A program made the position numbers and the translations under genes. Of a stretch of 38,966 bases of DNA, positions 25,030-33,776 are shown piece by piece. The number at the start of each line of letters is the position of its first letter. Position 1 is the stretch's first letter. The notes under the pieces were generated by a model. It searched no databases. It was given only the letters and a program-made list of their open reading frames with translations, and had not been told where the DNA came from. Source of the stretch: Sphingobacteriaceae bacterium DW12 (GTDB lineage Bacteria > Bacteroidota > Bacteroidia > Sphingobacteriales > Sphingobacteriaceae). The stretch spans positions 1 to 38,966 of the forward strand of contig JROE01000021.1 in the NCBI GenBank assembly GCA_000783305.1. Reading direction: 5' to 3'.

Positions 25030-25731
25030 TTATACGCCAGGTTCGTCCAACAAATCAATAAACTCTACTGCATCTGTCTCCATACGCAAAATCAAACGCT
25101 CCACCATCATATTCAATATATGGTAGCCAATATACGCTAAGATACCAACGGTCAATCCAGAAGCTGAAGAAATCATCTTCACATATAGACCTCCAGACAC
25201 TGAACCAATATCAATCCCACCTACGGCCTCTACGTCCCTAAAAATCTGAATTACCCCAAAGATTGTTCCCACAAATCCCATCATTGGTGCTATACCCGCA
25301 ATGATACCCAATATATTGATATTCTTCTCTAGCTTAGAGACCTCAATCTTGCCTACATTCTCAATTGCACCTTCTATGTCCTTAATTGGTCTACCTACAC
25401 GCAAAAGACCTTTTTGCAACATTCTTGATAGTGGCGTATGGCTTGAACGGCATACTGCTACCGCCGCATCTAACTTACCAGACATTACGTTACTCTTGAT
25501 TTGCGCCATTAATCCATTGTCAAATCTTGACGCTTTCCTTATGGTAATATAGCGTTCTATAAAAATCACCAATCCCAAAAAGAAAAGAAAGGCGATTGGC
25601 CACATAATCCATCCCCCCTTCATTAAGAGTTGTATCAGATTTGTGTCCTCTTGTGTAGCCATTTGTATAGGCTGTTGTACTGCCCCAGCTAATGAGTCCA
25701 ATGCTAACGCTGTGTCTTGAATTAATGACAT
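25030..25731 (-). CDS. exbB: ExbB/TolQ family proton-channel protein
   Basis: A 233-aa inner-membrane protein with three transmembrane segments (about 40-62, 140-165 and 180-210) in the MotA/TolQ/ExbB layout. The conserved part includes ERYITIRKA after helix 1, IGIIAGIAPMMGFVGTIFGVI-like helix 2 (G-rich) and the third-helix region SSASGLTVGILAYIGYHIL. A 30-residue N-terminal extension precedes helix 1, common in Bacteroidota ExbB. It is the first gene of exbB-exbD-tonB-folC and may be driven by the -7 element at 25829-25836. It forms the pentameric channel around ExbD. Confidence 0.94.
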   Translation of the reverse strand: MSLIQDTALALDSLAGAVQQPIQMATQEDTNLIQLLMKGGWIMWPIAFLFFLGLVIFIERYITIRKASRFDNGLMAQIKSNVMSGKLDAAVAVCRSSHTPLSRMLQKGLLRVGRPIKDIEGAIENVGKIEVSKLEKNINILGIIAGIAPMMGFVGTIFGVIQIFRDVEAVGGIDIGSVSGGLYVKMISSASGLTVGILAYIGYHILNMMVERLILRMETDAVEFIDLLDEPGV

Positions 25732-25828
25732 AATGCTATTAAGTATTTATTGTTATATTAATTAGTATCCTGATATTGAAGCTTCTACTTGATTTATTCA
25801 TCCCTCTTTGGGATTTCAAAAACAATCA

Positions 25829-25836
25829 CAAAGATA
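25829..25836 (-). promoter_or_regulatory. candidate -7 element for exbB-exbD-tonB-folC
   Basis: The minus strand reads TATCTTTG, identical to the -7 box of the second tRNA-Gln. It lies in the 116-bp gap after the HU/SPOR gene and would give a leader of about 90 nt. No TTTG is seen at -33. Confidence 0.42.
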
Positions 25837-25847
25837 ACCCCTTTTTC

Positions 25848-26936
25848 TTATTTAATTCGCTCTGAGAATGCATTTGGTTCGATGGACTCACGCACTTGCC
25901 GTAATTCGATATCGGCTTCCTCTTTAGTCTTAAATGACTTCCATACCACCTTCTTCCATTTCTTAGATCTTTTACTTTCGTAGATATACACCTTCTTGTG
26001 GCCCTTCGCACGCAAATCCTCAACTTGCTGCTCCGCTTGATTCCAATGTGCATGCGACCCCACTACGATCATCCACTCATGGGTTGCCGGCTGCAATTCG
26101 ACAGGCTTTTGTACCACACTATCTTGTCTGACCGAATCAACCTTCGCGCTATCCACTGTGGCCATCAATACTACTGTATCTGGCTGAGGAAGAGACTGCA
26201 AATGTACAGATGTATCTTGAGCAGGAATACTCGCCACCGGAGAAGGTATATGTTGCTTTTGCATATCCCAGTAGTAATACAATCCTCCGATAATACCCAA
26301 CGACACTAAAGCAGCCACCACGTACCATACCGTTCCACTAGATTTAGAGCGTTCAGGAATCCAAGCCTCGGCTATTGGCGACTCTTCCTCCTGCTCCCCT
26401 TGTATTTTCTCTTCTTCTGTTGATTGCGCTGAAATACTTGGAGAAACGATTGGTGGTACCACTGTTTCCTCTTTTGATACGACTTCTTTAACAGGCGATA
26501 TAGGCATCTTAGCCCCTTCCGTTTCTATAAAAGAACGCATCTTGTCTTCAATATCCTTGATGGGTTCGAAGTTGAATCCTGTGAGATCTAATGGCTTGAA
26601 TACGAATGTATTCCCATAGTTAACCAAGTATCCAATATCATCCAATTTAGCTTGACCAGATTGCAGCAATTCTTCCTTCACCTTTTCAACCTCCTGGTTC
26701 ACTATAGCCATTGCCTGTTGACGGTCTACTTGCAACTGACGTTGCACATAGGTGACAAAGTCATATCCAAAAGTTCCCTGTGTGTCCAGTTCCAGATAAT
26801 TGATAGGAGGCAAAAAAGCATTGCGACTTTGATCGAAAGTCGCTGGAGTATGTTTCCGTTTAAAGACACCAATCCCATCTACCTTAACCTCGGCATGTCT
26901 TTTTAATACGTTATTAATGCTTTTTCCTAAATTCAT
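25848..26936 (-). CDS. inner-membrane protein with tandem HU-like (CCDC81-type) domains and a C-terminal SPOR domain
   Basis: Start taken at ATG 26936 (362 aa); the TTG three codons earlier is not needed. Residues 1-55 and about 57-125 look like the two prokaryotic HU-like modules of the CCDC81 type (KSINNVLKRHAEVKVDGIGVFKRK; the second with DDIGYLVNYGNTFVFKP). An acidic, Glu-rich linker (about 140-195) leads to one membrane helix (about 202-222, TVWYVVAALVSLGIIGGLYYYW). A Pro/Ser/Val-rich stretch then leads to a SPOR domain at about 287-356 (WMIVVGSHAHWNQAEQQVED onward). SPOR domains bind peptidoglycan stripped of stem peptides, which marks division sites. The topology implies HU modules in the cytoplasm and SPOR in the periplasm. 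It lies between the barrel gene and exbB, in the same direction. Confidence 0.85.
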   Translation of the reverse strand: MNLGKSINNVLKRHAEVKVDGIGVFKRKHTPATFDQSRNAFLPPINYLELDTQGTFGYDFVTYVQRQLQVDRQQAMAIVNQEVEKVKEELLQSGQAKLDDIGYLVNYGNTFVFKPLDLTGFNFEPIKDIEDKMRSFIETEGAKMPISPVKEVVSKEETVVPPIVSPSISAQSTEEEKIQGEQEEESPIAEAWIPERSKSSGTVWYVVAALVSLGIIGGLYYYWDMQKQHIPSPVASIPAQDTSVHLQSLPQPDTVVLMATVDSAKVDSVRQDSVVQKPVELQPATHEWMIVVGSHAHWNQAEQQVEDLRAKGHKKVYIYESKRSKKWKKVVWKSFKTKEEADIELRQVRESIEPNAFSERIK

Positions 26937-26958
26937 CCTTATCAATATCTTTGGGACG

Positions 26959-26966
26959 CAAAGTTA
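26959..26966 (-). promoter_or_regulatory. candidate -7 element for the HU/SPOR gene
   Basis: The minus strand reads TAACTTTG (TAnnTTTG), in the 40-nt gap after the barrel gene, predicting a start near 26952 and a 16-nt leader. It also supports the ATG at 26936 over the upstream TTG. The -33 region would lie in the barrel coding end and shows no TTTG. Confidence 0.4.
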
Positions 26967-26976
26967 CTATTTTATA

Positions 26977-28713
26977 TTAAAACGAATAATTAAGACCACC
27001 CAGTATATTGAACCCAAAACGAGGATAGTATAGATAATTTTCGTATTCCTTATTAAACATATTGTTTGCCTTCACAAATATACCCAACTGCTTCATTGCC
27101 CGATACTCGGCTCCAGCACTTAAATCGAAAAAAGAAGGAAGCGTTACCTTTTTATACGTTGGAGAGATATCTACAGTTCCTCCATTACTTGTATAAGTAT
27201 ATTCTCGTGCAGTCCTATCTCCGTGAAATAGTGCCTCAGCATCTATGAACAACTTATCCGAAATATTGAAACGTGCATTAGCCGCTAGTTTCAATTTAGG
27301 CAAGTGCCAAGCCTCGTCCTCCGTTTGCATCGTATATTGATCGATGTTCAGACGACCACCAAGATTGACGACTTCAGAAAGACGAACATTGATTTCCCCC
27401 TGCAAGCCGAAATATTTGGAAGCTTTCTCACCCAGTCCATCATAGACCACATCAAATTGGAAAGGAGTATTGACATTATTCACAAATAAAGGTAACCCTT
27501 CCAACTGTTTGTACATCACTTGTGCTTTATAGCCAAATGTCGCCCCTGCATTTCCTTTAATACCTCCAAAGAAATTCAGTCTTTCTATAGTATTAATCAT
27601 ATTTGCCCCTGGTGCTAGGTACGGATTTTCTCTCGTAAATGAACGCAACGATGCTTTCTTCACATTGCCATTCACCCCACCAAACAGGTGGATATATTCG
27701 GGTACAAGAGAAAAGTCAACCTCGGCAGAAGGAAATACATTGAAACGAGAAGAATCACCAAATTCAGAAACCAGATTAGCGCCCAACGTCACTACATAGT
27801 TATCTCCTTTAAAGCTGATATACGGATTGATATTCGCGATTGAATTTTTTGTCTTACCACCTTTATCCACATTGGCCGTACCGTCTATGCTATTCACATC
27901 CACACTCAGGTTAGCACCAATGTTAAACGCACGCATACGCTTATTTAAGTAACCCGATAGTGCGATAGAGTTTTCCTTAGCCTCAAACTTATCTTTGTAT
28001 GTATAGGCATCAGCTTTCGCAGAGTAGCTAAAGGCGTCCTCGTTATTTGGATCATAGTTACTGGTCAGCTCACCGGTAAAATAGATGTCATTGAACGCCT
28101 GCTTCTCTGGAGTTGGATTAAGAGATACACCATTGATATCTAAAGGATTGCCGTAGAATCGAGTGGCATAGCGGTTGTAGCCGATAAGCCCATCTACTGT
28201 AAAGGCATCATAAACTCGTCTACCAAACACGCCAACTTCTTGCTTCGAAAACCGTTGATTCTCGATATCGCCCTTTTGGCTTAGATGCTTTACAAATCCC
28301 CCTACACGTATATTTTCATATTCATCATATGAAAAATAACCTTCACCTAGGATGGTATTAAAATTTCCTACTCCCAATTTAACATAGTTACTTGTCTGAT
28401 CGGACATTTGAGAAAAGGGCGTCTCTTTAATATCCAACTTATATAACCCTGTATTGATATCTAACTTCTTATCCACTACATTGCCATAATTAAGCTTAGG
28501 CATATAGCTCCTTTTGTTGGTCATATCCGGGCTACGTCGGATTTTGACTGCGTCAGCAAGAATAGGCTTATAATCCCGCACTACATCAAACGAATCAATC
28601 GTTACTGGTTTCTTGTCTGTAGGCTCCTGTTGAGCAAATCCATTAAAACCTGCACCAAGTAAGAAGGTTACTACGGCACATTTCTTAAACACAGTATTTT
28701 GCAACTTCATCAT
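26977..28713 (-). CDS. outer-membrane beta-barrel protein (TonB-dependent-receptor-like, plug not evident)
   Basis: A 578-aa exported protein. The signal peptide ends at about A27 (GFNGFA, then QQ). The rest is rich in alternating strands with aromatic girdles, and the last residues (LGGLNYSF) end in the C-terminal Phe recognised by the BAM machinery. A segment of about 90 residues precedes the first clear strands, too short and unlike a TonB plug domain; the total is short for a TonB-dependent transporter. Automated annotation would probably say TonB-dependent receptor. Its ATG (two in tandem, 28713 and 28710) follows the TPR-gene stop by 6 nt, so the two are coupled. Its cargo or partner is unknown; a physical partnership with the TPR protein is a reasonable inference. 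Confidence 0.82.
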   Translation of the reverse strand: MMKLQNTVFKKCAVVTFLLGAGFNGFAQQEPTDKKPVTIDSFDVVRDYKPILADAVKIRRSPDMTNKRSYMPKLNYGNVVDKKLDINTGLYKLDIKETPFSQMSDQTSNYVKLGVGNFNTILGEGYFSYDEYENIRVGGFVKHLSQKGDIENQRFSKQEVGVFGRRVYDAFTVDGLIGYNRYATRFYGNPLDINGVSLNPTPEKQAFNDIYFTGELTSNYDPNNEDAFSYSAKADAYTYKDKFEAKENSIALSGYLNKRMRAFNIGANLSVDVNSIDGTANVDKGGKTKNSIANINPYISFKGDNYVVTLGANLVSEFGDSSRFNVFPSAEVDFSLVPEYIHLFGGVNGNVKKASLRSFTRENPYLAPGANMINTIERLNFFGGIKGNAGATFGYKAQVMYKQLEGLPLFVNNVNTPFQFDVVYDGLGEKASKYFGLQGEINVRLSEVVNLGGRLNIDQYTMQTEDEAWHLPKLKLAANARFNISDKLFIDAEALFHGDRTAREYTYTSNGGTVDISPTYKKVTLPSFFDLSAGAEYRAMKQLGIFVKANNMFNKEYENYLYYPRFGFNILGGLNYSF

Positions 28714-28719
28714 TATTTC

Positions 28720-31700
28720 CTATTTCTTTGTAGTATTTAATTTCTGTAATTTCTCCTTAGCTGTCTTCAGGATATCGTCCTCTTTGTTTTCGTAGTTATC
28801 GATAATACTCTCCAAAGTTGACTTCGCTTGGAAGTTGTCGCCTTTTCCAGCATATGCATCCGCCATCAAGATAAATCCTCTTGCCACCCAATAGTCATAC
28901 GAAGAGAATGAATCTGAAATATCAAAGGCAGATTTAATTGCCTTATCATACTCTTTGCCTTTCAATTGTTGTTCGGCAACCAAATACCTAGCTTCGGCCC
29001 CTGTAGCAGTTTTACTTTTCAGCGCAGCAAGATTTAATTCCTTTGTCGCATCAGCAGCCTTATTTGTTGCTAAATAAGCCTTTGCCGCATACAAATGTGC
29101 TTTAGCGATTTCCTCTTCGGACGACTTCTCATAGTTCTTCACTAAGGCCGCGTAGTTCAACGTCTCCTTGTAATCTCCAATATTGAAATAGCTGGTCAAC
29201 AAATTGTTGATTGCATACGCGTAATTGGACTTGTACTCCGAAGTCAATTCCAATTTTTTTAACTGCTGTACAGCTTCGTTGTATTTGTTCTGTTTGAGAT
29301 ATAAATTAGAAACACTTACTAATGCACGTTCGGTGTATGCACTTGTCCAGTCATTCAAGATAATATTATAATCGTGTAAAGCTTCATCAGTCTTTCCTAG
29401 TGCAGCATTACTTTCTGCACGGACAAAACGTGCGTATTTTTCTTGAATAGGTTTTGGGAATTTATCAAAATATGCATTCACAGCTTCCACAGCTCCCTGG
29501 TAATTCCCTCTAGAAAACAAAGTAGTTGCAGTGGAGAACGTACGAGAGTCTTGCTCCGAAGTAGTCAAGTCTCCAATATTGGTTCCTGTCGCATAGCGGA
29601 TGTATCCTGTAGCATCACCTTTATCCAAATAAATATTCTCGATAGAGCGCATGGCCTGCTTAGCCTCATCAGTCGTCGAGTACTGGTCCACCACTCGTTG
29701 GAAGGTTTTCAATGCTACTTCATTATTATCCTGATTGTATTGTACCAAACCAATTGTGACCAAAGCGCGAGGCACATAACTACTTCTAGGATACTTCTCC
29801 ACCATACTCTGTAGTCCAGAAATGGCTTGATCGTACTGTCCTAATGTAAAGTAAGTATAAGGAATCTCAAACGCTACATCATCCGCATAATTAGACTTTG
29901 GGTATTTTTGAACTACAGCCTGCAGAGTAGCAATCTTACCGCTACTATTCCCCTGCAAACCTTGTATAATTCCCCTCTGGAACAACGCGTAGTCTTGACT
30001 TTGCGCCTTCGAGTTAATCAACTTGTCATACTCGGTCATCGCACGTCCGTAATTTTTTAAAGAAAAATACGAATCCGCTAATCTGGCAATAGCATCATTT
30101 CTTGTATTCAATTCAATCCCTTCTTTGCCCCCCATGGACAAGAATCTCTCGAAATAGTTTGCCGAAGTGTTATAGTTCTCATTTCTAAATGCAGCATATG
30201 CCAAGGCGTAATTTGCGTAATTATAGACATCCGTATTACGCGCAGCAGGTAAGCTCAAGAATTTATTGAAGCTTGCTGTAGCCTCTTTATATTTACGGAC
30301 TTCGTACATCGCTTCCGACTTCCAATAGATTGCTAGTGCATAGATTTCTTCATCATAACGATTGGCTTCGGAGCGCATGAACATGGAGATTCCATTCTCA
30401 AATGCACGCTCATTATAATATTCTAAACCACGGTAGTAGGTTACTTTTTGATAAGCAGCATTCGCTTCCTTACCGCGATTTTTCATAGACTCCAACACAT
30501 CCACTGCCGCACGGTAGTTTTTCGTACTCAAGAGAATTTCAGCATACAGCGTCTGAGCCTCTTCATTTCGCACATTAGTAGGATAGGTCTTGATATATTC
30601 CTGAATAGCATCCAATGCTACCTGATGAAATTCCAATTCATAAGACAACTTCGCATAATTGAAGAGACCTTCTTCTTGCAGCTGCGGATCAAAGTCAAGC
30701 TTTGACGCCCTAAAAAATGCATTCCTAGCACTTTGCTTATTGTTCTTCTTCAAGAAGGCATCACCTAACGTGATCATCGCACTTTGATAATAAGCATCGG
30801 GCTCGGTCATTTTTTCGAGCTCCATAATAGCCTTATCGTATTCTCCTAACTTGTAGTTGATATAACCAATTTGATAACTATCTTGGTTATTTTGTGTCTT
30901 ACCTTGATCTTGCGATTGGAACTTGTCGTAATACTCTTTTGATTTCTGCAGATTCCCTTTAATAAAATAAGTAGCAGCAATCACACGAAACATATCCGTC
31001 TCATTATCTTGCTTGGTCGTCTGCAAGATAGGGAGTGCATAGCTCAACACCTCATCATAACGTTTGTCCAGATAGTACAACGCTGTGATATAATAGGGAT
31101 AGCTGCTTTCATAAGCCTTGGACCCCTTCAACCGCTCGAATTCATTTAGGGCAGTCTTGTACTCCGCATCCAAGTAACATAGATAAGCATAATAATAAAT
31201 AGAGGCTTCTTGATACTGTCCGCGTTGATCCTTCAAAGATTCGAAAACCGGCTTCGCAGATTTATAATCCTCAGTCATGAACTGTGAGTATGCCAGTTTA
31301 AATCTGTACTCTGTATTTTCCGCCCCAGCCAGATTTTTACTCTCTATCTTGGTAAACCATTCGATGGCTTTCTTATAATCTTTCTTAGCATAATATGAAC
31401 GTCCAATTTGGAAGTATGCCGCTTTGGAATTAGGACTAGATGGATAATCTCGAATATATTTCAAGAATCTACCTTCTGCATCCGAATCTCCAAGCTCCAA
31501 TGCGCATATGGCCTGATAATAACGAACATTTTCTTTCATCAGGCTTAACTCCTCATTCTCATCCAATTGCAAAGTAGACTTTGTGCGTATCTCCTCCACT
31601 TTGTCAAACTGTTTAGCTGCAGACCCGAACTTACCTCTCTCGAAAAGTTCCATACCAGATTTAAAAGCCTTATTGAGATCCTGCCAAGCAGTCTGTTGAG

Positions 31701-31761
31701 CAAAAACCGGCGTCGTCATTAAACTCAGCGCAATACCTACCTTGTAAATATTTTTATTCAT
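28720..31761 (-). CDS. large periplasmic tetratricopeptide-repeat protein
   Basis: A 1013-aa protein: signal peptide cleaved at about A21 (TTPVFA, then QQ), followed almost entirely by TPR units (about 20 or more), for example SKAAYFQIGRSYYAKKDYKKAIEWF, SYQIGYINYKLGEYDKAIMELEK and ARLADSYFSLKNYGRAMTEYDKL (quoted here across unit borders only as examples). The part around 600-690 (YADDVAFEIPYTYFTLGQYDQAISGL and SSYVPRALVTIGLVQYNQ) resembles YbgF/CpoB-type TPRs of Tol systems. It is the first gene of a run of seven on this strand and starts with ATG 31761 behind a duplicated leader. It is likely a scaffold between peptidoglycan and outer membrane, coupled to the barrel protein 6 nt downstream. 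The repeat architecture is certain; the function is inferred. Confidence 0.9.
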   Translation of the reverse strand: MNKNIYKVGIALSLMTTPVFAQQTAWQDLNKAFKSGMELFERGKFGSAAKQFDKVEEIRTKSTLQLDENEELSLMKENVRYYQAICALELGDSDAEGRFLKYIRDYPSSPNSKAAYFQIGRSYYAKKDYKKAIEWFTKIESKNLAGAENTEYRFKLAYSQFMTEDYKSAKPVFESLKDQRGQYQEASIYYYAYLCYLDAEYKTALNEFERLKGSKAYESSYPYYITALYYLDKRYDEVLSYALPILQTTKQDNETDMFRVIAATYFIKGNLQKSKEYYDKFQSQDQGKTQNNQDSYQIGYINYKLGEYDKAIMELEKMTEPDAYYQSAMITLGDAFLKKNNKQSARNAFFRASKLDFDPQLQEEGLFNYAKLSYELEFHQVALDAIQEYIKTYPTNVRNEEAQTLYAEILLSTKNYRAAVDVLESMKNRGKEANAAYQKVTYYRGLEYYNERAFENGISMFMRSEANRYDEEIYALAIYWKSEAMYEVRKYKEATASFNKFLSLPAARNTDVYNYANYALAYAAFRNENYNTSANYFERFLSMGGKEGIELNTRNDAIARLADSYFSLKNYGRAMTEYDKLINSKAQSQDYALFQRGIIQGLQGNSSGKIATLQAVVQKYPKSNYADDVAFEIPYTYFTLGQYDQAISGLQSMVEKYPRSSYVPRALVTIGLVQYNQDNNEVALKTFQRVVDQYSTTDEAKQAMRSIENIYLDKGDATGYIRYATGTNIGDLTTSEQDSRTFSTATTLFSRGNYQGAVEAVNAYFDKFPKPIQEKYARFVRAESNAALGKTDEALHDYNIILNDWTSAYTERALVSVSNLYLKQNKYNEAVQQLKKLELTSEYKSNYAYAINNLLTSYFNIGDYKETLNYAALVKNYEKSSEEEIAKAHLYAAKAYLATNKAADATKELNLAALKSKTATGAEARYLVAEQQLKGKEYDKAIKSAFDISDSFSSYDYWVARGFILMADAYAGKGDNFQAKSTLESIIDNYENKEDDILKTAKEKLQKLNTTKK

Positions 31762-31916
31762 CTGTCTATTTTTTATTTCTCAATCGTCAGATGGAGCCTT
31801 TGATTTTTAAAATAATTATTGCCTGACTGCTTAATAATTACTTTAAAAATGTCGGGTTCATCTGTCTATTTTTTTCTCAATGGTTCAACACTTGCTCCGC
31901 GAAAACTAGATGGAGC
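31757..31916 (-). repeat. duplicated leader sequence upstream of the TPR gene
   Basis: The block starting TTCATCTGTCTATTTTTT occurs at 31757 and again exactly 100 bp away at 31857, each followed by TCTCAAT. A second shared block, AGATGGAGC, occurs at 31789-31797 and 31908-31916. The copy nearest the gene contains the true ATG (31761); the distal copy contains an ATG at the equivalent place (31861). This looks like an old tandem duplication of the translation-start region. Confidence 0.6.
31838..31861 (-). CDS. possible 7-codon leader peptide
   Basis: The ATG in the distal copy of the duplicated leader opens a frame of seven codons (M-N-P-T-F-L-K) ending in TAA. The real gene downstream begins M-N-K-N-I-Y-K. 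It could be translated, because its upstream context matches that of the real start, but may equally be a relic of duplication. Confidence 0.2.
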   Translation of the reverse strand: MNPTFLK

Positions 31917-32185
31917 ATAAGCTAACTAATCCGTTGTCATTAGGCCATTATCATTATCGCAGATCCAATATATCCATCAGTGCTGACATTGCTCCTAATC
32001 AAAAGATTCTAAAATAACGCAAGTACCCTTATTAGTCCATTTTAAAAACGTAGACGCTACATCATGTTAGTATCCTCCATCAGTAGACATACGTATTTTA
32101 AAGTACTAAATTAGGACATCCCCGACAAGTTTTCCTCAAAAGTTATTAACACCTGTTAAGAACTGATAGTATAACGTAGAATTAG

Positions 32186-32224
32186 AAAAAAAAATATGCC
32201 CGATTGAAAAAATCGGGCATATTT
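32186..32224 (-). terminator. Rho-independent terminator of pyrR-pyrB
   Basis: A perfect 14-bp stem (32192-32205 with 32211-32224) and a 5-nt loop. On the minus strand it is followed directly by a T tract (plus-strand A run 32186-32194). It starts 24 nt past the pyrB stop. Confidence 0.88.
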
Positions 32225-32248
32225 CAGCTACTATAGAGAGAAGTAATC

Positions 32249-33187
32249 TTATCCCCTTTTTCCTGCTAATAGATAGAGTACGGCCATACGTACAGCGACT
32301 CCATTTTCGACCTGATCCAAGATAATGGAATGGTTACTATCCGCCACATCAGAAGTAATCTCGACCCCTCTATTGATAGGTCCTGGATGCATAATTGTAA
32401 TTTCTTTATCGAGAGATTCCAAAATTTCTTTATTCAAGCCATATAACATAGAATATTCCCTTAATGAAGGAAAATAGGCGATATCTTGCCGCTCTAATTG
32501 GATACGCAACATATTTGCGACATCACACCAATTAAGTGCTTTACGAAGATTGTGCTCAACTTTCACCCCAAGTGATTGGATATACTTAGGGATCAAGGTA
32601 GTGGGCCCACATACCATGACCTCGGCACCTTGCTTTTGTAGACAAAGGATATTTGAAAGTGCCACACGTGAGTGCAACACATCTCCAATAATAGCGACCT
32701 TCCGACCGGCAACATCACCATATCGTTCACGTATCGAAAAAGAATCCAATAAAGCCTGTGTAGGATGTTCATGTGCACCGTCACCCGCGTTGACAATCTG
32801 CGCATTAACATGCCGACTTAAGAATACACCCGCACCTGCATAAGGATGGCGCATGACAATCATATCTACCTTCATCGCCAATATATTGTTGACGGTATCT
32901 ATTAAAGTCTCCCCTTTACTGACTGAAGACGAAGACGCTGCAAAGTTGACGGTATCAGCAGAAAGCCTTTTTTCAGCCAATTCAAAGGATAACCTCGTTC
33001 GTGTAGAATTTTCAAAAAAAACGTTTGCGATAGTAATATCTCTCAATGAAGGAACTTTTTTAATTGGTCTGTTCAAGACGTCTTTAAAATTAGTCGCTGT
33101 ATCGAGAATTAGATTTATATCTTTTTCATTCAGATCCTTGATTCCTAAGAGGTGTCGTGTACTTAGTTGTTCTGCTGAAGATGACAT
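32249..33187 (-). CDS. pyrB: aspartate carbamoyltransferase catalytic subunit
   Basis: A 312-aa enzyme joining carbamoyl phosphate and aspartate to N-carbamoyl-aspartate, the committed step of pyrimidine synthesis. The carbamoyl-phosphate loop FFENSTRTRLSFE lies at 57-69 (S61, T62, R63, T64). K91 sits in the flexible loop SVSKGETL, H141-P-T-Q144 follows in AHEHPTQALLD, and the aspartate domain has MHPGPINRGVE near 265-275. It starts 27 nt after pyrR and is closed by a strong terminator. No pyrI gene adjoins it, so the enzyme is probably an unregulated trimer or is paired with a subunit encoded elsewhere. Confidence 0.96.
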   Translation of the reverse strand: MSSSAEQLSTRHLLGIKDLNEKDINLILDTATNFKDVLNRPIKKVPSLRDITIANVFFENSTRTRLSFELAEKRLSADTVNFAASSSSVSKGETLIDTVNNILAMKVDMIVMRHPYAGAGVFLSRHVNAQIVNAGDGAHEHPTQALLDSFSIRERYGDVAGRKVAIIGDVLHSRVALSNILCLQKQGAEVMVCGPTTLIPKYIQSLGVKVEHNLRKALNWCDVANMLRIQLERQDIAYFPSLREYSMLYGLNKEILESLDKEITIMHPGPINRGVEITSDVADSNHSIILDQVENGVAVRMAVLYLLAGKRG

Positions 33188-33214
33188 GTATATCAGATTA
33201 TTAGCGTTTAATAT

Positions 33215-33760
33215 TTATTTCTTTTCGTTCAATAGGATAATACTGTCGTGTCCATCCACCTCTTCCCAATTGACAATGACTTTTTGTGAGTCAATGGAAT
33301 CGACCTGGATACCTATGTAATCCGGTTCTATAGGAATTTGACGGGAGAATCGACGGTCTACCAATACCAACAGTTCAATACGACGAGCTCGGCCAAATGC
33401 TTGTATTGCATCCATTGCCGAGCGAATGGTACGTCCAGTCCAGAGTACATCGTCTACGAAAATCACGTTCTTACCTTCGACTATAAAATCAATCTCGGTA
33501 CTGTTTGCTAATAATGGATTAGCCCCTTCTCTTCTAAAATCATCACGAAAAAAAGTAATGTCCAAAATCCCCGTAGGAACGGGATGGCCGAGCATAAGCT
33601 CCAACTCTTTGGACAATCTATTAGCCAAGTAAGTACCTCTTGGTTGGATACCCACTAAAGCAGCATTCGAAAAATCACCGTGATTTTCAATCAATTGTTG
33701 GCAAAGTCGCTTGATTGTAATTTGAAATTTGGGACCGTCTAATAAAATCGACTGTTTCAT
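33215..33760 (-). CDS. pyrR: PyrR-type bifunctional regulator / uracil phosphoribosyltransferase
   Basis: A 181-aa type I phosphoribosyltransferase. The PRPP-binding motif VIFVDDVLWTGRTI lies at 99-112, the early loop is GIQPRGTYLA (38-47), and DITFFRDDFRREG (67-79) is typical of PyrR. In Gram-positive bacteria PyrR binds nascent pyr mRNA and causes attenuation at high UMP; many homologues also convert uracil to UMP. Here it heads a two-gene operon with pyrB. The promoter element at 33777-33784 would leave a leader of about 10 nt, with no room for a PyrR-binding loop and attenuator before pyrR, and none is seen between pyrR and pyrB. Its RNA target, if any, is therefore not within this operon's leader. 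The enzymatic role seems the safer one. Confidence 0.94.
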   Translation of the reverse strand: MKQSILLDGPKFQITIKRLCQQLIENHGDFSNAALVGIQPRGTYLANRLSKELELMLGHPVPTGILDITFFRDDFRREGANPLLANSTEIDFIVEGKNVIFVDDVLWTGRTIRSAMDAIQAFGRARRIELLVLVDRRFSRQIPIEPDYIGIQVDSIDSQKVIVNWEEVDGHDSIILLNEKK

Positions 33761-33776
33761 TCGAGGAATATTTAGG

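Larger units (their letters stand above)
31762..32248. other. 487-bp intergenic region between the TPR gene and pyrB
   Basis: No credible protein gene beyond a 7-codon leader frame. It holds the duplicated leader (left part) and the pyrB terminator (right end). The middle (about 31920-32190) is AT-rich with no full TAnnTTTG on the minus strand that I can find, so the promoter of the TPR gene is not identified. Confidence 0.55.
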
